A DNA stretch of 64,000 bases from Candidatus Heimdallarchaeota archaeon (lineage in GTDB: Archaea > Asgardarchaeota > Heimdallarchaeia > Heimdallarchaeales > Kariarchaeaceae), in contig JADCLS010000021.1 of NCBI GenBank assembly GCA_026702845.1, forward strand, positions 1 through 64,000, read 5' to 3'. Of the stretch, positions 8,811 to 18,282 are shown piece after piece; within the stretch, counting starts at the first letter, position 1; each line of letters begins with the position of its first letter. Made by a program: the position numbers and the translations under genes. The notes beneath the pieces were generated by a model. The model made no database searches, was not told the origin of the DNA, and saw only the letters and a list, made by a program, of their open reading frames with translations.

Positions 8811-11501
8811 ATGCAAATGAGAGTTAGAAGTATTAATGGAAAAATTTTAATTACATTCCTTGGTTCATTATCAGCTGGAATAATTATAATAGCAATGATC
8901 TCCACCATATTTGCAGCATCATTCTCAAATTACTCCGCAGATCAGGCCAGTGATTTTTTTATCCGTGAAGGAATAGAAAAAATGGACAGATCAGCTGAGC
9001 AAAATGCCTTTATTGTAAATGAATACTTCAATGAATATATTTCTCAGGTGAGATTCCTTGCAGAATTTGCTGAAGATTTATTTAATGGTAGGATAGATGC
9101 AAATCCTAGAAAATCATACTATGGAGACTTAACCTCAACATCCAATGAAGAATTGCCCCCTCTTGAGTATTCAGAGAAACATCAATTGTTAGTGTCTTTA
9201 GAGTATTCTGGATGGTATAAATCACACATTGATTCAGTTGAAGAGGAGGTTACCTCTGCAGATTATCTCACTGTCAATATTTCATCCAACTTAGATTATG
9301 CCTGGCATGTCATGTTCGAACAAAATCCTAACTTTCTTTGGTCATATATGGGATTTGCCAACGGAATCCATAGAACCTATCCCTATAAGGATCTTTCTAG
9401 CTGGAAAACAAAAGAATTCACCAATGCAAGGGATGGTTCCAAGATCATTGGATATGACCCAAGAATTCGTGGATTCTATGTTGATGCCGAGAGATCAGGT
9501 GCTCTAGTCATACCCAGCCCTCAAGAGGATCCTACTCTTGGAATTCTCAAAATTTCCATTTCACATCCGGTATATTATGATAATGGTACTTTAATTGGGG
9601 TGGTTGGGGCAGATGTAACAATAGATGTCATTGAATCCCTGATAGAGAATGTGAAATATGGAGATCATGGTTATGCATTCATCATTGATACGGAATCGAA
9701 TGTGGTATTTCATCGAGATATTGATAGAACTGTGGGAGTGCAAAATATTTGGGAACTTGAGGGGATATCTAGTGATAATACTGACTTTATGAGAATCAAT
9801 GAGAATATGATTAATTTAAATCATGGTAGTGGTGTTTTTACCAGTAATAGAGAAAAATGGTATGTGTCCTATCAACCAATAGAGAGTGCAGGTTTTTCTC
9901 TAGCAATATTGGTTCCAGAAAGTGAACTGTTATTACCCTCAAATACTATCAAGCAAGAGATAAAGAAGATCTTATTTTTCCAGATGCTAATATTTTTCGT
10001 CATCGTTTCTATATTCTCAGGACTGATTATGTTATTTGTGCGTTATATATCGAAAATTGTTGTTAAACCTATTACAGAATTAACTGAGGTTACGGAGATG
10101 ATATCAAGAGGGAATCTCAGTTCGGATATTAGCAGTATAGGAGGCTCAAAGGAGATCAACCTGCTGTATACAAATTTCCGAGGCTTAGTAACTGCTTTGA
10201 GATTTGGAAATGAAAATTACTATGCAGGGAATTTAGAGAAAGCCATGCAAAATTACTTGCATGCACTAGAAATGTTTGAAACACTGGGAAATGAGAAAGG
10301 CCAAGGTATTTGTTTCAACAATATTGGAAATATTCACAGAGCACGAGGATTACTAAAGGAAGCCAACCATAGTTATCGAGAATCTATTCATATTGCCGAG
10401 AGATTGTTAGAGAAAGCAGTAAACGAGGAAAGGAAGCAACTAATATTTGCCTTAGCATCACGAAACAATAATTTGGGATTGCTGTACAAAGAAATTGAAC
10501 AGTTTGATAGAGCGATAAAATATCTAAATAGGGCATTAGAGTATGATAAGATGATAGATAACTCTAGAGGTTTTGCAACAAGGTATGGAAATCTAGGTAC
10601 AGTCTATCTTAAAATGGGTAAATTTGATGATGCTAAGTCAGTATTTGATGAAGCTTTTGATATTGCAGAATTCTTGCAAAGTGATCGAGCTATAGCACAT
10701 GCCACTATCAATTATGGACATTACTTTAGGGCTATAGGTAACAATGATGAAGCGATTGCTAAGTATCTTGATGCCATTGATCTAGGGGAAGACCTCGATG
10801 TCCGTATTGTTATTGCATCACTTCAGAATCTCAAGGAATTATACACAGAGATGGGAAACTCTGAGTTAGCCGATAAGGTCGACAAGAAATTAGTAAAACA
10901 ATCTAAAAAATCGATAAAAAAAGAGATTAGTTTTGTAATCGATTACAGTGGATCGATGAGTGGACGTAGAATAAAATCTGCAGTTAATGGTATGAGGAAT
11001 ATTTTTGATAATCAAGTCAACGATGATGATTTTGTCTCAATCATCAAATTCTCAGATATAACTTCATTTGTGGTAAGACCACTTAGGAAGGATGAATCAA
11101 AAGACATCTTTCAATCAGCATTTCGACGACTAAATAGACCTTCGGGTGCTACTGCATTCTATGATGCTTTAGGCCTATCAATTAAAGAATTCATTGAAAG
11201 GCCAACATCAATAGATCAATTTATTGTTGCATTGACAGATGGTGATGATAATTCAAGTAAGGAATATAATATTGCCAAATTGGAATCCATGATTAAGGAA
11301 ACAAAAGGTGTAAACTTGATAATCATTGGTGTCGGCCAACTTAGCAACAAAAAGGTGTTTGTTGAGCTATGTAATCTTACACCAAAAGGTAAGTATATCG
11401 ATGTGGAGGATGGGGTCGCAGATACGATTACTGCAGCCTTTGAGGAAGTAAGCTCTATGTTAGTAGAAGTTTCTGTAGAGGGGTTTGTCCCGGATTATTA
11501 G
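8811..11501 (+). CDS. Cache-HAMP-TPR-VWA membrane sensor
   Basis: The 896-residue protein has TM1 at about 10-33, an extracellular double Cache domain (about 60-380) with the YDPRIRGFY signature and the GVVGADVTID strand, TM2 at about 388-412, and a HAMP linker after it. Cytosolic TPR repeats follow (about 460-690), then a C-terminal VWA domain with MIDAS DYSGSMS (Asp 711, Ser 713, Ser 715), a Thr in GAT and Asp in LTDGDD. Cache domains bind small ligands outside; a metal-dependent VWA binds protein partners inside. No kinase or methyl-accepting domain is present. It is 12 bases upstream of another Cache-HAMP gene, and the two are probably one operon and perhaps one receptor. Confidence 0.88.
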   Translation: MQMRVRSINGKILITFLGSLSAGIIIIAMISTIFAASFSNYSADQASDFFIREGIEKMDRSAEQNAFIVNEYFNEYISQVRFLAEFAEDLFNGRIDANPRKSYYGDLTSTSNEELPPLEYSEKHQLLVSLEYSGWYKSHIDSVEEEVTSADYLTVNISSNLDYAWHVMFEQNPNFLWSYMGFANGIHRTYPYKDLSSWKTKEFTNARDGSKIIGYDPRIRGFYVDAERSGALVIPSPQEDPTLGILKISISHPVYYDNGTLIGVVGADVTIDVIESLIENVKYGDHGYAFIIDTESNVVFHRDIDRTVGVQNIWELEGISSDNTDFMRINENMINLNHGSGVFTSNREKWYVSYQPIESAGFSLAILVPESELLLPSNTIKQEIKKILFFQMLIFFVIVSIFSGLIMLFVRYISKIVVKPITELTEVTEMISRGNLSSDISSIGGSKEINLLYTNFRGLVTALRFGNENYYAGNLEKAMQNYLHALEMFETLGNEKGQGICFNNIGNIHRARGLLKEANHSYRESIHIAERLLEKAVNEERKQLIFALASRNNNLGLLYKEIEQFDRAIKYLNRALEYDKMIDNSRGFATRYGNLGTVYLKMGKFDDAKSVFDEAFDIAEFLQSDRAIAHATINYGHYFRAIGNNDEAIAKYLDAIDLGEDLDVRIVIASLQNLKELYTEMGNSELADKVDKKLVKQSKKSIKKEISFVIDYSGSMSGRRIKSAVNGMRNIFDNQVNDDDFVSIIKFSDITSFVVRPLRKDESKDIFQSAFRRLNRPSGATAFYDALGLSIKEFIERPTSIDQFIVALTDGDDNSSKEYNIAKLESMIKETKGVNLIIIGVGQLSNKKVFVELCNLTPKGKYIDVEDGVADTITAAFEEVSSMLVEVSVEGFVPDY

Positions 11502-11506
11502 GAGGT
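11501..11506 (+). promoter_or_regulatory. Shine-Dalgarno GGAGGT that supports a TTG start
   Basis: GGAGGT lies seven bases before the TTG at 11514. The only nearby ATG (11509) runs straight into TAG, so the site selects TTG for the Cache-HAMP protein. Confidence 0.65.
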
Positions 11507-11513
11507 TATGTAG

Positions 11514-12911
11514 TTGTTAGACAAATATTCTATTAGAACTCAGATTATTGGTGCATTCATTGTAATGACGACAATTGCTTTGCTCGTAGTAAGCAGCATA
11601 GCACTAAATAATATTAATACCTTGGGAGTAGACACTCAAAATCTGACATACCAAGCCCTGGAGGATGAGGTGAGAAATAATACTCTTTCATCATCCCGGG
11701 ATATAAAAAATGTCATTGAAAGAAAACTGGACAGAGCAATTTCTGTCATTAATGCACTTCATGAAGGGATAAATGATCTATTCAATAATGACTTTGAATT
11801 TTTGGAAAGTACGAGTTATTTTGATTATAATTCTTCTACTATGCCTGAAGATAGCAGCTTTGATTCGAATTATCAGACGAATATTTCCACTTCATCATCT
11901 ACATTCTATTATCCAAATAGCTATCCTGAGAATTTAACTGATGGATCCATATCAACTCAGATGTGGGAGATTATTAATATCTCCAGTCATGTAGATTCAT
12001 TATTCAGGAAACTACTAGAGGAGAATCCTGATTTTGCCTGGTTATATGTTGGATTTCAAGAAGAAGGATTATTCAGGATATTTCCTGGTTCACAAGTAAG
12101 TTCAACAAGAGAATATGATCCCAGAGATAGAACATGGTATATTGGTGCAGTTGCTGAACAAGGGAGTACTTTCATTACTGAACCATATCTTGATGCCTTT
12201 GGACAGGGATGGATGATATCAATTTCCAGATTAATTTATAAAGGAAATGGAGATATACTAGGGGTTGTTTCGGGTGATCTTACACTTGAAACGATGCAAA
12301 ACATTGTTACAAGCGTACAAATTTTAGAGACCGGCTATGCGGCCATGATTCAGACTGATGGTCAGGTACTGGCACATCCTGAATGGAATGAAGAAACCGC
12401 AAACCATATCGAGAATATCCAGGACATCGAAAGGAATCAAGATGATGGAAGCCCTGCTTTAACAAATGAATTATTAACTCAAGTAAGTTTTGGGAAGGAA
12501 GGATTGATCGATTATATCAGGGATGATGTCGATTATCTATTAGCATTTACTTCAGCATTGAATAAGTACAAAATAATTGTAGTAGTCGAGAAGGAGAAGG
12601 CATTTGAATCCGTAAATGGAATTGAAGATAGGATTGAGGATAGCATTAATCAAGTTAGAACTTGGACTATAGTGATCAGTGTAACGACCTTTGTTGCTAT
12701 TCTATTAATCGGGCTATATCTATCAAACCAAATTATTTCTCCGATAGAGAAATTGAATTCAATGGCAATGAAAATTACTATGAATATTACTTCTAAAGAT
12801 CTGTTTGAAGGAGTAGATATAGATGAAAGTCTATCTCAGGACGATGAACTTGGGGACTTGACCAGATCTTTCACTAGAATGTTGAGAAATTTGCGTGATA
12901 ATCAGAAATGA
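11514..12911 (+). CDS. Cache-HAMP receptor without an output domain
   Basis: The 465-residue protein has TM1 at about 8-30, a double Cache domain (about 35-380) with the YDPRDRTWY signature and the DILGVVSGDLTLE strand, TM2 at about 383-403, and a C-terminal HAMP segment (ISPIEKLNSMA...DELGDLTRSF) after which it ends. It therefore senses a ligand outside but has no kinase, cyclase or chemotaxis tail. Its upstream neighbour has a related Cache domain plus TPR and VWA modules, so it may pair with that protein through the HAMP helices. The start is TTG, chosen by the GGAGGT seven bases before it. Confidence 0.85.
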   Translation: MLDKYSIRTQIIGAFIVMTTIALLVVSSIALNNINTLGVDTQNLTYQALEDEVRNNTLSSSRDIKNVIERKLDRAISVINALHEGINDLFNNDFEFLESTSYFDYNSSTMPEDSSFDSNYQTNISTSSSTFYYPNSYPENLTDGSISTQMWEIINISSHVDSLFRKLLEENPDFAWLYVGFQEEGLFRIFPGSQVSSTREYDPRDRTWYIGAVAEQGSTFITEPYLDAFGQGWMISISRLIYKGNGDILGVVSGDLTLETMQNIVTSVQILETGYAAMIQTDGQVLAHPEWNEETANHIENIQDIERNQDDGSPALTNELLTQVSFGKEGLIDYIRDDVDYLLAFTSALNKYKIIVVVEKEKAFESVNGIEDRIEDSINQVRTWTIVISVTTFVAILLIGLYLSNQIISPIEKLNSMAMKITMNITSKDLFEGVDIDESLSQDDELGDLTRSFTRMLRNLRDNQK

Positions 12912-13305
12912 ATCGTGAATTACATATTTTTATGTAAACCTCGAAATCATTGTTAACGATTGAATGAAAATCACCATAATTATCTTTAATTATTGATTAA
13001 TATTGCATTAATAACTTTCAAAGAACAAATCATTAAACTAGAAGACAAAACAATCCTTCTTTACTACTTTCAAATCTAAGTGGTTTTTGCATTCTTCTTT
13101 GATGCAATCTATTTTTCCAATCCAGCAACGTATTACTCAAGAGCAGATCTGATTATTAGACTGTCAGTTGAGATAACAAAATACACCACCATATGTGTTA
13201 AACTTTATTATAAGATAAATAAATTGATCTAGATCTTCTGAATTATGGGATTCTATGCTTTAGAAACAATATAACTTTTTATAGTAAATTTCATATTTAT
13301 CATAC
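12912..13305. other. Gene-free gap
   Basis: This 394-bp AT-rich stretch holds the 63-bp sialidase remnant at 13109-13171 and, near its end, TATA-like sequence (around 13270-13290) for the next operon. I see no RNA gene or intact frame. Confidence 0.6.
13109..13171 (+). pseudogene. Sialidase gene remnant
   Basis: These 63 bases match 8278-8340 inside the sialidase gene with four substitutions and no gap. The sialidase frame reads on as YFSNPATYYSRADLIIRLSV, with three residue changes, but the sequence on either side no longer resembles the gene. It is a leftover of a second sialidase copy or of a partial duplication that spanned the two receptor genes. Confidence 0.75.
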
Positions 13306-13806
13306 ATGAAAATTCGAGAGGGATTTGTCAGTAATTCAAGCACCTACTCCTATCTCACCTACATACCAACAAAAGATAGGAATAAGGTGGTATTTAGGAA
13401 TTCCAAAGAAATACTAGCTGCGTATGCTCATGAGAGTTATCTTCGTGATTGGATACGTGATGATAATGTGGAGCTGAAAATTAGTGATTTTGGTAACATC
13501 ATGGATACTGAGGAAGAATTTATCAGATTTCTCAACGAAGAAATGCATTTAGAAATACCCAATGGATTGTTGAACCAAAAGGATCCTGATCATCGAGATA
13601 ATCTGGAGAGAAAGGACAAACATCGTATACTAAGGAATATTGATAGAATGGCATCCCACCTGCAAGAGTTCAGAATGATGAAGGCTGCAGGATACGTACC
13701 CATTTATGTTCTGCAATCATCTGAGACAGAACAATTAGCACATTATCTAGCCTACATAGGCGATACTCCATTCAGGGGGAGAGGAGGATTTCCTGTTATT
13801 TACTAG
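13306..13806 (+). CDS. Small protein with KxRxGFVSNSS start (paralog 1)
   Basis: This 166-residue soluble protein begins MKIREGFVSNSSTYSYLTYI. The start K-x-R-x-G-F-V-S-N-S-S-x-x-S-Y/F is one I know from many uncharacterised small bacterial, archaeal and phage proteins with no assigned function. The rest is charged and helical, ending in a Gly-rich FRGRGGFPVIY tail. The next gene begins eight bases later and has the same start and the same tail style, so the two are tandem paralogs. A TATA-like run at about 13272-13284 lies 25-30 bases upstream, which suggests a leaderless first gene of a three-gene operon. Confidence 0.75.
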   Translation: MKIREGFVSNSSTYSYLTYIPTKDRNKVVFRNSKEILAAYAHESYLRDWIRDDNVELKISDFGNIMDTEEEFIRFLNEEMHLEIPNGLLNQKDPDHRDNLERKDKHRILRNIDRMASHLQEFRMMKAAGYVPIYVLQSSETEQLAHYLAYIGDTPFRGRGGFPVIY

Positions 13807-13814
13807 GTGATATT

Positions 13815-14189
13815 ATGAAGTTCCGCTGGGGATTTGTATCTAATAGCAGCAGTATGTCGTATCTCACTTACATTCACCATGATAGATACATGGCTAAAGG
13901 GATGAGTAAAAATGAATTCATTGATAATCTCAAAGAGTGGTTTGATCTGCAATTACCTCGTGGATTACTGGAGGAGAAATCTCCTGACAACTATGAGAAG
14001 GCAGATAGGTATGATAAAAAAGAGATAATGGATAATTATCAACAACTCCAAGAGCATCTGAAAGAATTCGATAGATTGATTGAAAGGGGATACGAGGCAG
14101 TACAAGTAATAGTTGGATGGGGAGATGAAGGAGATGGCACAGATCCATACGAGGGAATGGGCACTGGGGGATTTCTGATCTATGGGTGA
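13815..14189 (+). CDS. Small protein with KxRxGFVSNSS start (paralog 2)
   Basis: The 124-residue protein begins MKFRWGFVSNSSSMSYLTYI and shares with its upstream paralog the L-P-x-G-L-L-x-x-K-x-P-D segment, the H-L-x-E-F-x-R/M helix and a Gly-rich tail (GMGTGGFLIYG). It is shorter by a deletion in the first third. AGGTGA at 13806-13811, four bases before ATG, supports the start, and the LRR gene follows six bases after the stop. The function is unknown; the shared N-terminus may be a processing or recognition signal. Confidence 0.75.
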   Translation: MKFRWGFVSNSSSMSYLTYIHHDRYMAKGMSKNEFIDNLKEWFDLQLPRGLLEEKSPDNYEKADRYDKKEIMDNYQQLQEHLKEFDRLIERGYEAVQVIVGWGDEGDGTDPYEGMGTGGFLIYG

Positions 14190-14195
14190 AGATAT

Positions 14196-15380
14196 ATGGC
14201 TAAGAAAATGATACAGAATGCACCAACAATGCTTGAACGCCAAGTTCAACAGTACCTCCCACATTTAGTCGATACCTTTGGTATAGAACTCAAATTGCTG
14301 AATATACGTCCTAGATCCACTTTCAAATTGGATCGTGGTCAGATCATCGGACTTGAGGTGAGAGACAACATCATCCCTCTTGTCCTGCTAGAAGTGAAAA
14401 ATTTAAAGAAATTGGATTTTCATAATTTTTCCTTTGATGAAACTATTGCAAACCTGTTGCAACACCAAGAGATTGATGAGATGACACTCATCAACCCCAA
14501 GGGAATTGAATGCCTGTCCACCCTATCAGTCAAGTATCTTCACGTGTTGTTCACCAGAGAAATAACGATGGAGGAGGAGCTGGCAATATTATCTATGATT
14601 GAATACGCTTTGGATTACAAGATACAGATAAATGCTTACAATCCAAAATTGGAAACCTACAAAGATCATACTCATCTCACTGAGTGTACACCCAGATGGG
14701 GAGAACCAGCCTATTTCTATACGCGTGAATTGATGAACCTCGAACATTCATGTGGATTATCATTGAATAATGAACCTAAATTTGGAGTTGCGGGAGTAGG
14801 ATCTACAAAAGTCCATATTGGCAGATACGGTAGGTATATGAGATCAGCTTCTGATTTTCCCAAATCAAATCCTATTGATAAGATTGGCATTCCAGGAGCT
14901 AATCTAGATGAATTTCCTGAAATCCTGATGAAGTATCCTGATCTTTATTACTTGGACTTATCAAAAAACAATTTCAAAGAGATCCCTGAACAGATATTTG
15001 AATTCAAGAAGCTGCAGTACCTATATATCAGCTCCAATAAGATAACCAAATTTGACCGTAGATTACTTGAGTTACCATTAACAACTCTGGTGATCAGTAA
15101 TAACAAATTACGCAACCTGCCAGGTTATATGGGAGAGATACCTACCCTTAGATATCTTGACATATCGCATAATAAACTAACTCAGCTTCCAAAACAATTT
15201 TTGGTCAACACCAAGGTGAACTACTTGTATCTGGAGGGACAACCAATCAAACCAAGTTACACTGAGATCGAGCAAATCAAAAAGAAGCGTAATTATCACA
15301 GTATTTGGAGAATAGATATTGATAATCCCGCAAATTTGGGTAGTATAGATGGTGGAATAATCATAAATCCCTCCAATTAG
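14196..15380 (+). CDS. Leucine-rich-repeat protein
   Basis: The 394-residue protein has an N-terminal alpha/beta region of unknown type (1-240) and then about five LRR units (about 245-360) of the form LxxLxLSxNxFxxIPxxI, such as YLDLSKNNFKEIPEQIF and YLDISHNKLTQLPKQF. LRRs make a curved protein-binding surface. The protein has no signal peptide, so it should be cytosolic. GGGTGA overlapping the previous stop codon serves as its ribosome site, placing it in one operon with the two GFVSNSS proteins, which may be its partners. Confidence 0.85.
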   Translation: MAKKMIQNAPTMLERQVQQYLPHLVDTFGIELKLLNIRPRSTFKLDRGQIIGLEVRDNIIPLVLLEVKNLKKLDFHNFSFDETIANLLQHQEIDEMTLINPKGIECLSTLSVKYLHVLFTREITMEEELAILSMIEYALDYKIQINAYNPKLETYKDHTHLTECTPRWGEPAYFYTRELMNLEHSCGLSLNNEPKFGVAGVGSTKVHIGRYGRYMRSASDFPKSNPIDKIGIPGANLDEFPEILMKYPDLYYLDLSKNNFKEIPEQIFEFKKLQYLYISSNKITKFDRRLLELPLTTLVISNNKLRNLPGYMGEIPTLRYLDISHNKLTQLPKQFLVNTKVNYLYLEGQPIKPSYTEIEQIKKKRNYHSIWRIDIDNPANLGSIDGGIIINPSN

Positions 15381-15480
15381 GTTTGGAAATCAATCTGATA
15401 CCATCAATTATTCAATTACGTATAAGGATCTAAATCTGCATTGTAGACCATCGTGTTGTTGAGATTAATATTCCTGAGGC

Positions 15481-15813
15481 CTATAAAACAGTTTTTTCCT
15501 CACCAGTGGTAAGAAAATCCAACTCATCTTGCTGCTCCTGTTCACTTAATGTCTCAAACCATTTCATTGCAAGAGCTCTGCACAATTCCGGATTGTTTGT
15601 CAATTCAAGTCCACTATTAGCTTTTTCTGCATAGAACAATGCCATTTCAGGGTATTGAAGATATCGCCAAAATCGAAGATCCAGCCCCTCATAGACTGTT
15701 CCATCCTCTCTGATGTGTAGATAATCAGCAAGATCTTGATACTCAAATGGGTGTCTGTCAAAATCCATGAAATCTATATGACTAGCAGGTTTTATAAGGT
15801 TTCTCCAAACCAC
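15481..15813 (-). CDS. Hypothetical protein
   Basis: A 110-residue acidic, aromatic-rich soluble protein; family unknown. The first canonical start is GTG at 15813. The frame stays open upstream to a stop at about 15880 and that stretch reads like protein (IDKAKVFQAYLDLIV), yet contains no ATG, GTG or TTG. A minus-strand TATA at about 15891-15899 would place transcription start near 15870, so a rare ATT start with about 20 more residues is possible. The gene ends 100 bases from the LRR gene, tail to tail. Confidence 0.6.
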   Translation of the reverse strand: MVWRNLIKPASHIDFMDFDRHPFEYQDLADYLHIREDGTVYEGLDLRFWRYLQYPEMALFYAEKANSGLELTNNPELCRALAMKWFETLSEQEQQDELDFLTTGEEKTVL

Positions 15814-15922
15814 AATTAAATCTAGGTAGGCTTGAAAAACCTTTGCTTTATCAATTGAGAAAATATGATTAGTAATAAATCAATTACGAAAATTTATATC
15901 TCATTCTGAAATTTCTATAAAC

Positions 15923-16426
15923 ATGCGTATTCCATACATATTCCCGGTTCTTCGAACTGAGAGACTAGTTCTAAGAGCGATAAAAGAGGAGGACAGAGAG
16001 GCAATGTATTCCATATTCTCAGATCCAGATGTTGCCAAATGGTTTATGGACGAGATTCTTACAGATATCACGCAGGTAGATCCATTCATCACACATTTTA
16101 AACAGTATTTTCGGGAATGTAAGGGAATTACTTGGGCTATTGAATTTGAAGGAGAATATATTGGTTCCTGTGGTTATGAGAGTATCTCTACAGAAGGAAC
16201 TGGAGATATTGGATTTGATCTGAGCAGACAACACTGGAGAAAGGGATTAATGACTGAGGCCTTGCAAGCCATGATTGAGTATGGAAACAATGATTTACAA
16301 TTATCTCAGATAACAGCCCATACTGCCAAAGAGAATGAAGCAGCTCAGCAAATATTACTTAAACTTGGGTTTAAATTTCTAAAGGATGATGATCATGGGG
16401 TGCATTATCATCTAATTGAGCAATAG
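15923..16426 (+). CDS. GNAT N-acetyltransferase (RimJ/RimL type)
   Basis: The 167-residue protein starts with the typical TERLVLRAIKEEDREAMYSI strand and helix of RimJ/RimL-type GNATs and continues with the GDIGFDLSRQHWRKGLMTEAL acetyl-CoA region near residues 92-112, then N-E-A/A-Q-Q-I-L-L-K-L-G-F near the end. The strict R-x-x-G-x-G loop is modified to W-R-K-G-L-M, as in many members. The family acetylates protein N-termini, amino acids or drugs; the substrate is unknown. A TATA at about 15889-15898 suggests a leaderless mRNA. Confidence 0.9.
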   Translation: MRIPYIFPVLRTERLVLRAIKEEDREAMYSIFSDPDVAKWFMDEILTDITQVDPFITHFKQYFRECKGITWAIEFEGEYIGSCGYESISTEGTGDIGFDLSRQHWRKGLMTEALQAMIEYGNNDLQLSQITAHTAKENEAAQQILLKLGFKFLKDDDHGVHYHLIEQ

Positions 16427-16428
16427 AA

Positions 16429-18132
16429 TTATTTTTTTCGTTTCAAGAAAATAGGGATAAGAATAATTGATAACATGCCTGGTACAAAGGCCATGGGTGC
16501 CTCAGTTTTCTGAAAAGTCTCAGTGATTAGAGAGGTTTCAATCATCGTACTGGTATGTACCTCCTGGTTAATCTCAGTAGTTGTTATGGAACCATCTACC
16601 GTCTGGGTTACTGTTATTGTATCTTCATAATTGATGGCATGGAGGTTACTCAGCCGTTTACCTTTGTAATTGCTGGCCTCTATGGCATAGAAATAGACAC
16701 CTTCAGTTTCTAGTAGATCCGAGTAATGCAATTCTTCGCTAATTGATATAGGTTCTAGTCCAAGTGTGGAATAAATTGGCTCTGTTGATCGATAAACCTG
16801 ATAGATCTCAGCAGCATAGCTCTCCGACCAGGATAGATAAACCGTTCCATCATCATCCATCACTGGAATATTCAAGTTGAAAACCAGTGGGGGTCCACCA
16901 AATACTCTATGGATTGTATCCAGACTATCGCGGTAGTTGAATATATGCACAAATTGGTTGGCATCAACAATTACATTCGGATAAAGCTCTTGGGTGCTTC
17001 CCTCAGTTAGTACTTGATAGCCACTCCAAACTCCCTCCATCTTGGATCTAAGTATCACATTCTGAGTTGCTGCTGAAAATAGAGTATCAGTATCATACCA
17101 TGCGAGATATACGTTATCTCGAGCATCTGCAGCGATAGATGGGCCAAAAGCATGACCACTTCCCTCAGTGGATATCAATTCCACCTCTGACCATGATAGT
17201 GTATTTACATCATAATTCCTGTAAAACAGATCCAAATCAGGATCTGGCCCCATAGGATCGGTATCTGTCCAAGCTAGATGTATGGTTCCCTGCTCAGAAG
17301 CATACAAATCCTTCTCATACGTTCCACCTGCAGTGTTGAAGGCAACAACAATATCACCCCAATTACCAGATGCATCCCTGCTCCTGAAGAATATATCACT
17401 CTCAGTTCCAGAATCATGATAGTCACTGGCATCACTCCAGGCTACATATACCTGACCATCATGATAAGCGACAACAGGATACTGGCTTGATCCAGCAAGA
17501 CCATCTGATACCAGCTCATAATCACTGTATAAATAGGTAGTACCATTTAATTCACGGTAAAATATATCCTGATCACTACCAGAACTGAGAAAGTTTCCTT
17601 CCTGCCACACTATATAGGAAGTATCATAGCCACAGGCAATATCAGGTAGTGTACTGTCAACAGTGCTATCGATACTGGCAATATTTGCCACATATACCCC
17701 ATCAAAACCCCATGGTCCTCCGGGTTTTTTGATGGTATACCAGATATCCTTATCTATTCCAGCACCAGCCCAATCAGTGGCATCCGTCCACACTAGGTGA
17801 ATGACATCTTTCCCATCTATACACATCTCAGGATCCTCTGTATCAGTGTTACTTGTGCTACTCACCAGTGATTCTGGTTCCCATGCCATAGAAGAGCGAT
17901 TCCACATGCGATAAATTATATCCCGATCTGAATTTCCATCATAACTACTCGAATATTCCACCCAGATGATGTGGATATTCCCTTGAGAATCGGATGCTGC
18001 CTTGACATATGTGGCATTGGCACCATTAGATACAATTTCTGCCTCATTCCAGCTCCACCCATCATGATAATGTGATGATACTGGCAAAAGTAGGAAAACC
18101 AAACAGATTGAAAAAGCTGTTATTAACCTCAT
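16429..18132 (-). CDS. Secreted BNR/propeller-like protein with C-terminal anchor
   Basis: The 567-residue protein has a signal peptide (about 1-19), repeated segments of about 55 residues with W-x-D/E-x-S/T and DIFYR/DLFYR motifs (for example HLVWTDATDWAGAG, YVAWSDASDYHDSG and HLAWTDTDPMGPD), a fibronectin-III-like domain (about 420-500), a Thr/Glu-rich linker and a TM anchor ending FLKRKK. It is a cell-surface beta-propeller, possibly a glycan- or protein-binding protein. It ends two bases from the GNAT gene, tail to tail. Confidence 0.8.
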   Translation of the reverse strand: MRLITAFSICLVFLLLPVSSHYHDGWSWNEAEIVSNGANATYVKAASDSQGNIHIIWVEYSSSYDGNSDRDIIYRMWNRSSMAWEPESLVSSTSNTDTEDPEMCIDGKDVIHLVWTDATDWAGAGIDKDIWYTIKKPGGPWGFDGVYVANIASIDSTVDSTLPDIACGYDTSYIVWQEGNFLSSGSDQDIFYRELNGTTYLYSDYELVSDGLAGSSQYPVVAYHDGQVYVAWSDASDYHDSGTESDIFFRSRDASGNWGDIVVAFNTAGGTYEKDLYASEQGTIHLAWTDTDPMGPDPDLDLFYRNYDVNTLSWSEVELISTEGSGHAFGPSIAADARDNVYLAWYDTDTLFSAATQNVILRSKMEGVWSGYQVLTEGSTQELYPNVIVDANQFVHIFNYRDSLDTIHRVFGGPPLVFNLNIPVMDDDGTVYLSWSESYAAEIYQVYRSTEPIYSTLGLEPISISEELHYSDLLETEGVYFYAIEASNYKGKRLSNLHAINYEDTITVTQTVDGSITTTEINQEVHTSTMIETSLITETFQKTEAPMAFVPGMLSIILIPIFLKRKK

Positions 18133-18282
18133 GGTTAATCTATACAGATACAGTACTTATATCTATATCCTACGACGATTAAGTATTAATATATTTTCAA
18201 TATTTTTTTCCCATCTTCAAATAAAGCTTCAAACTAGATAAATCAATTCAAGAACAAAGGAGATTTAAATTCCAAGGTGAAG

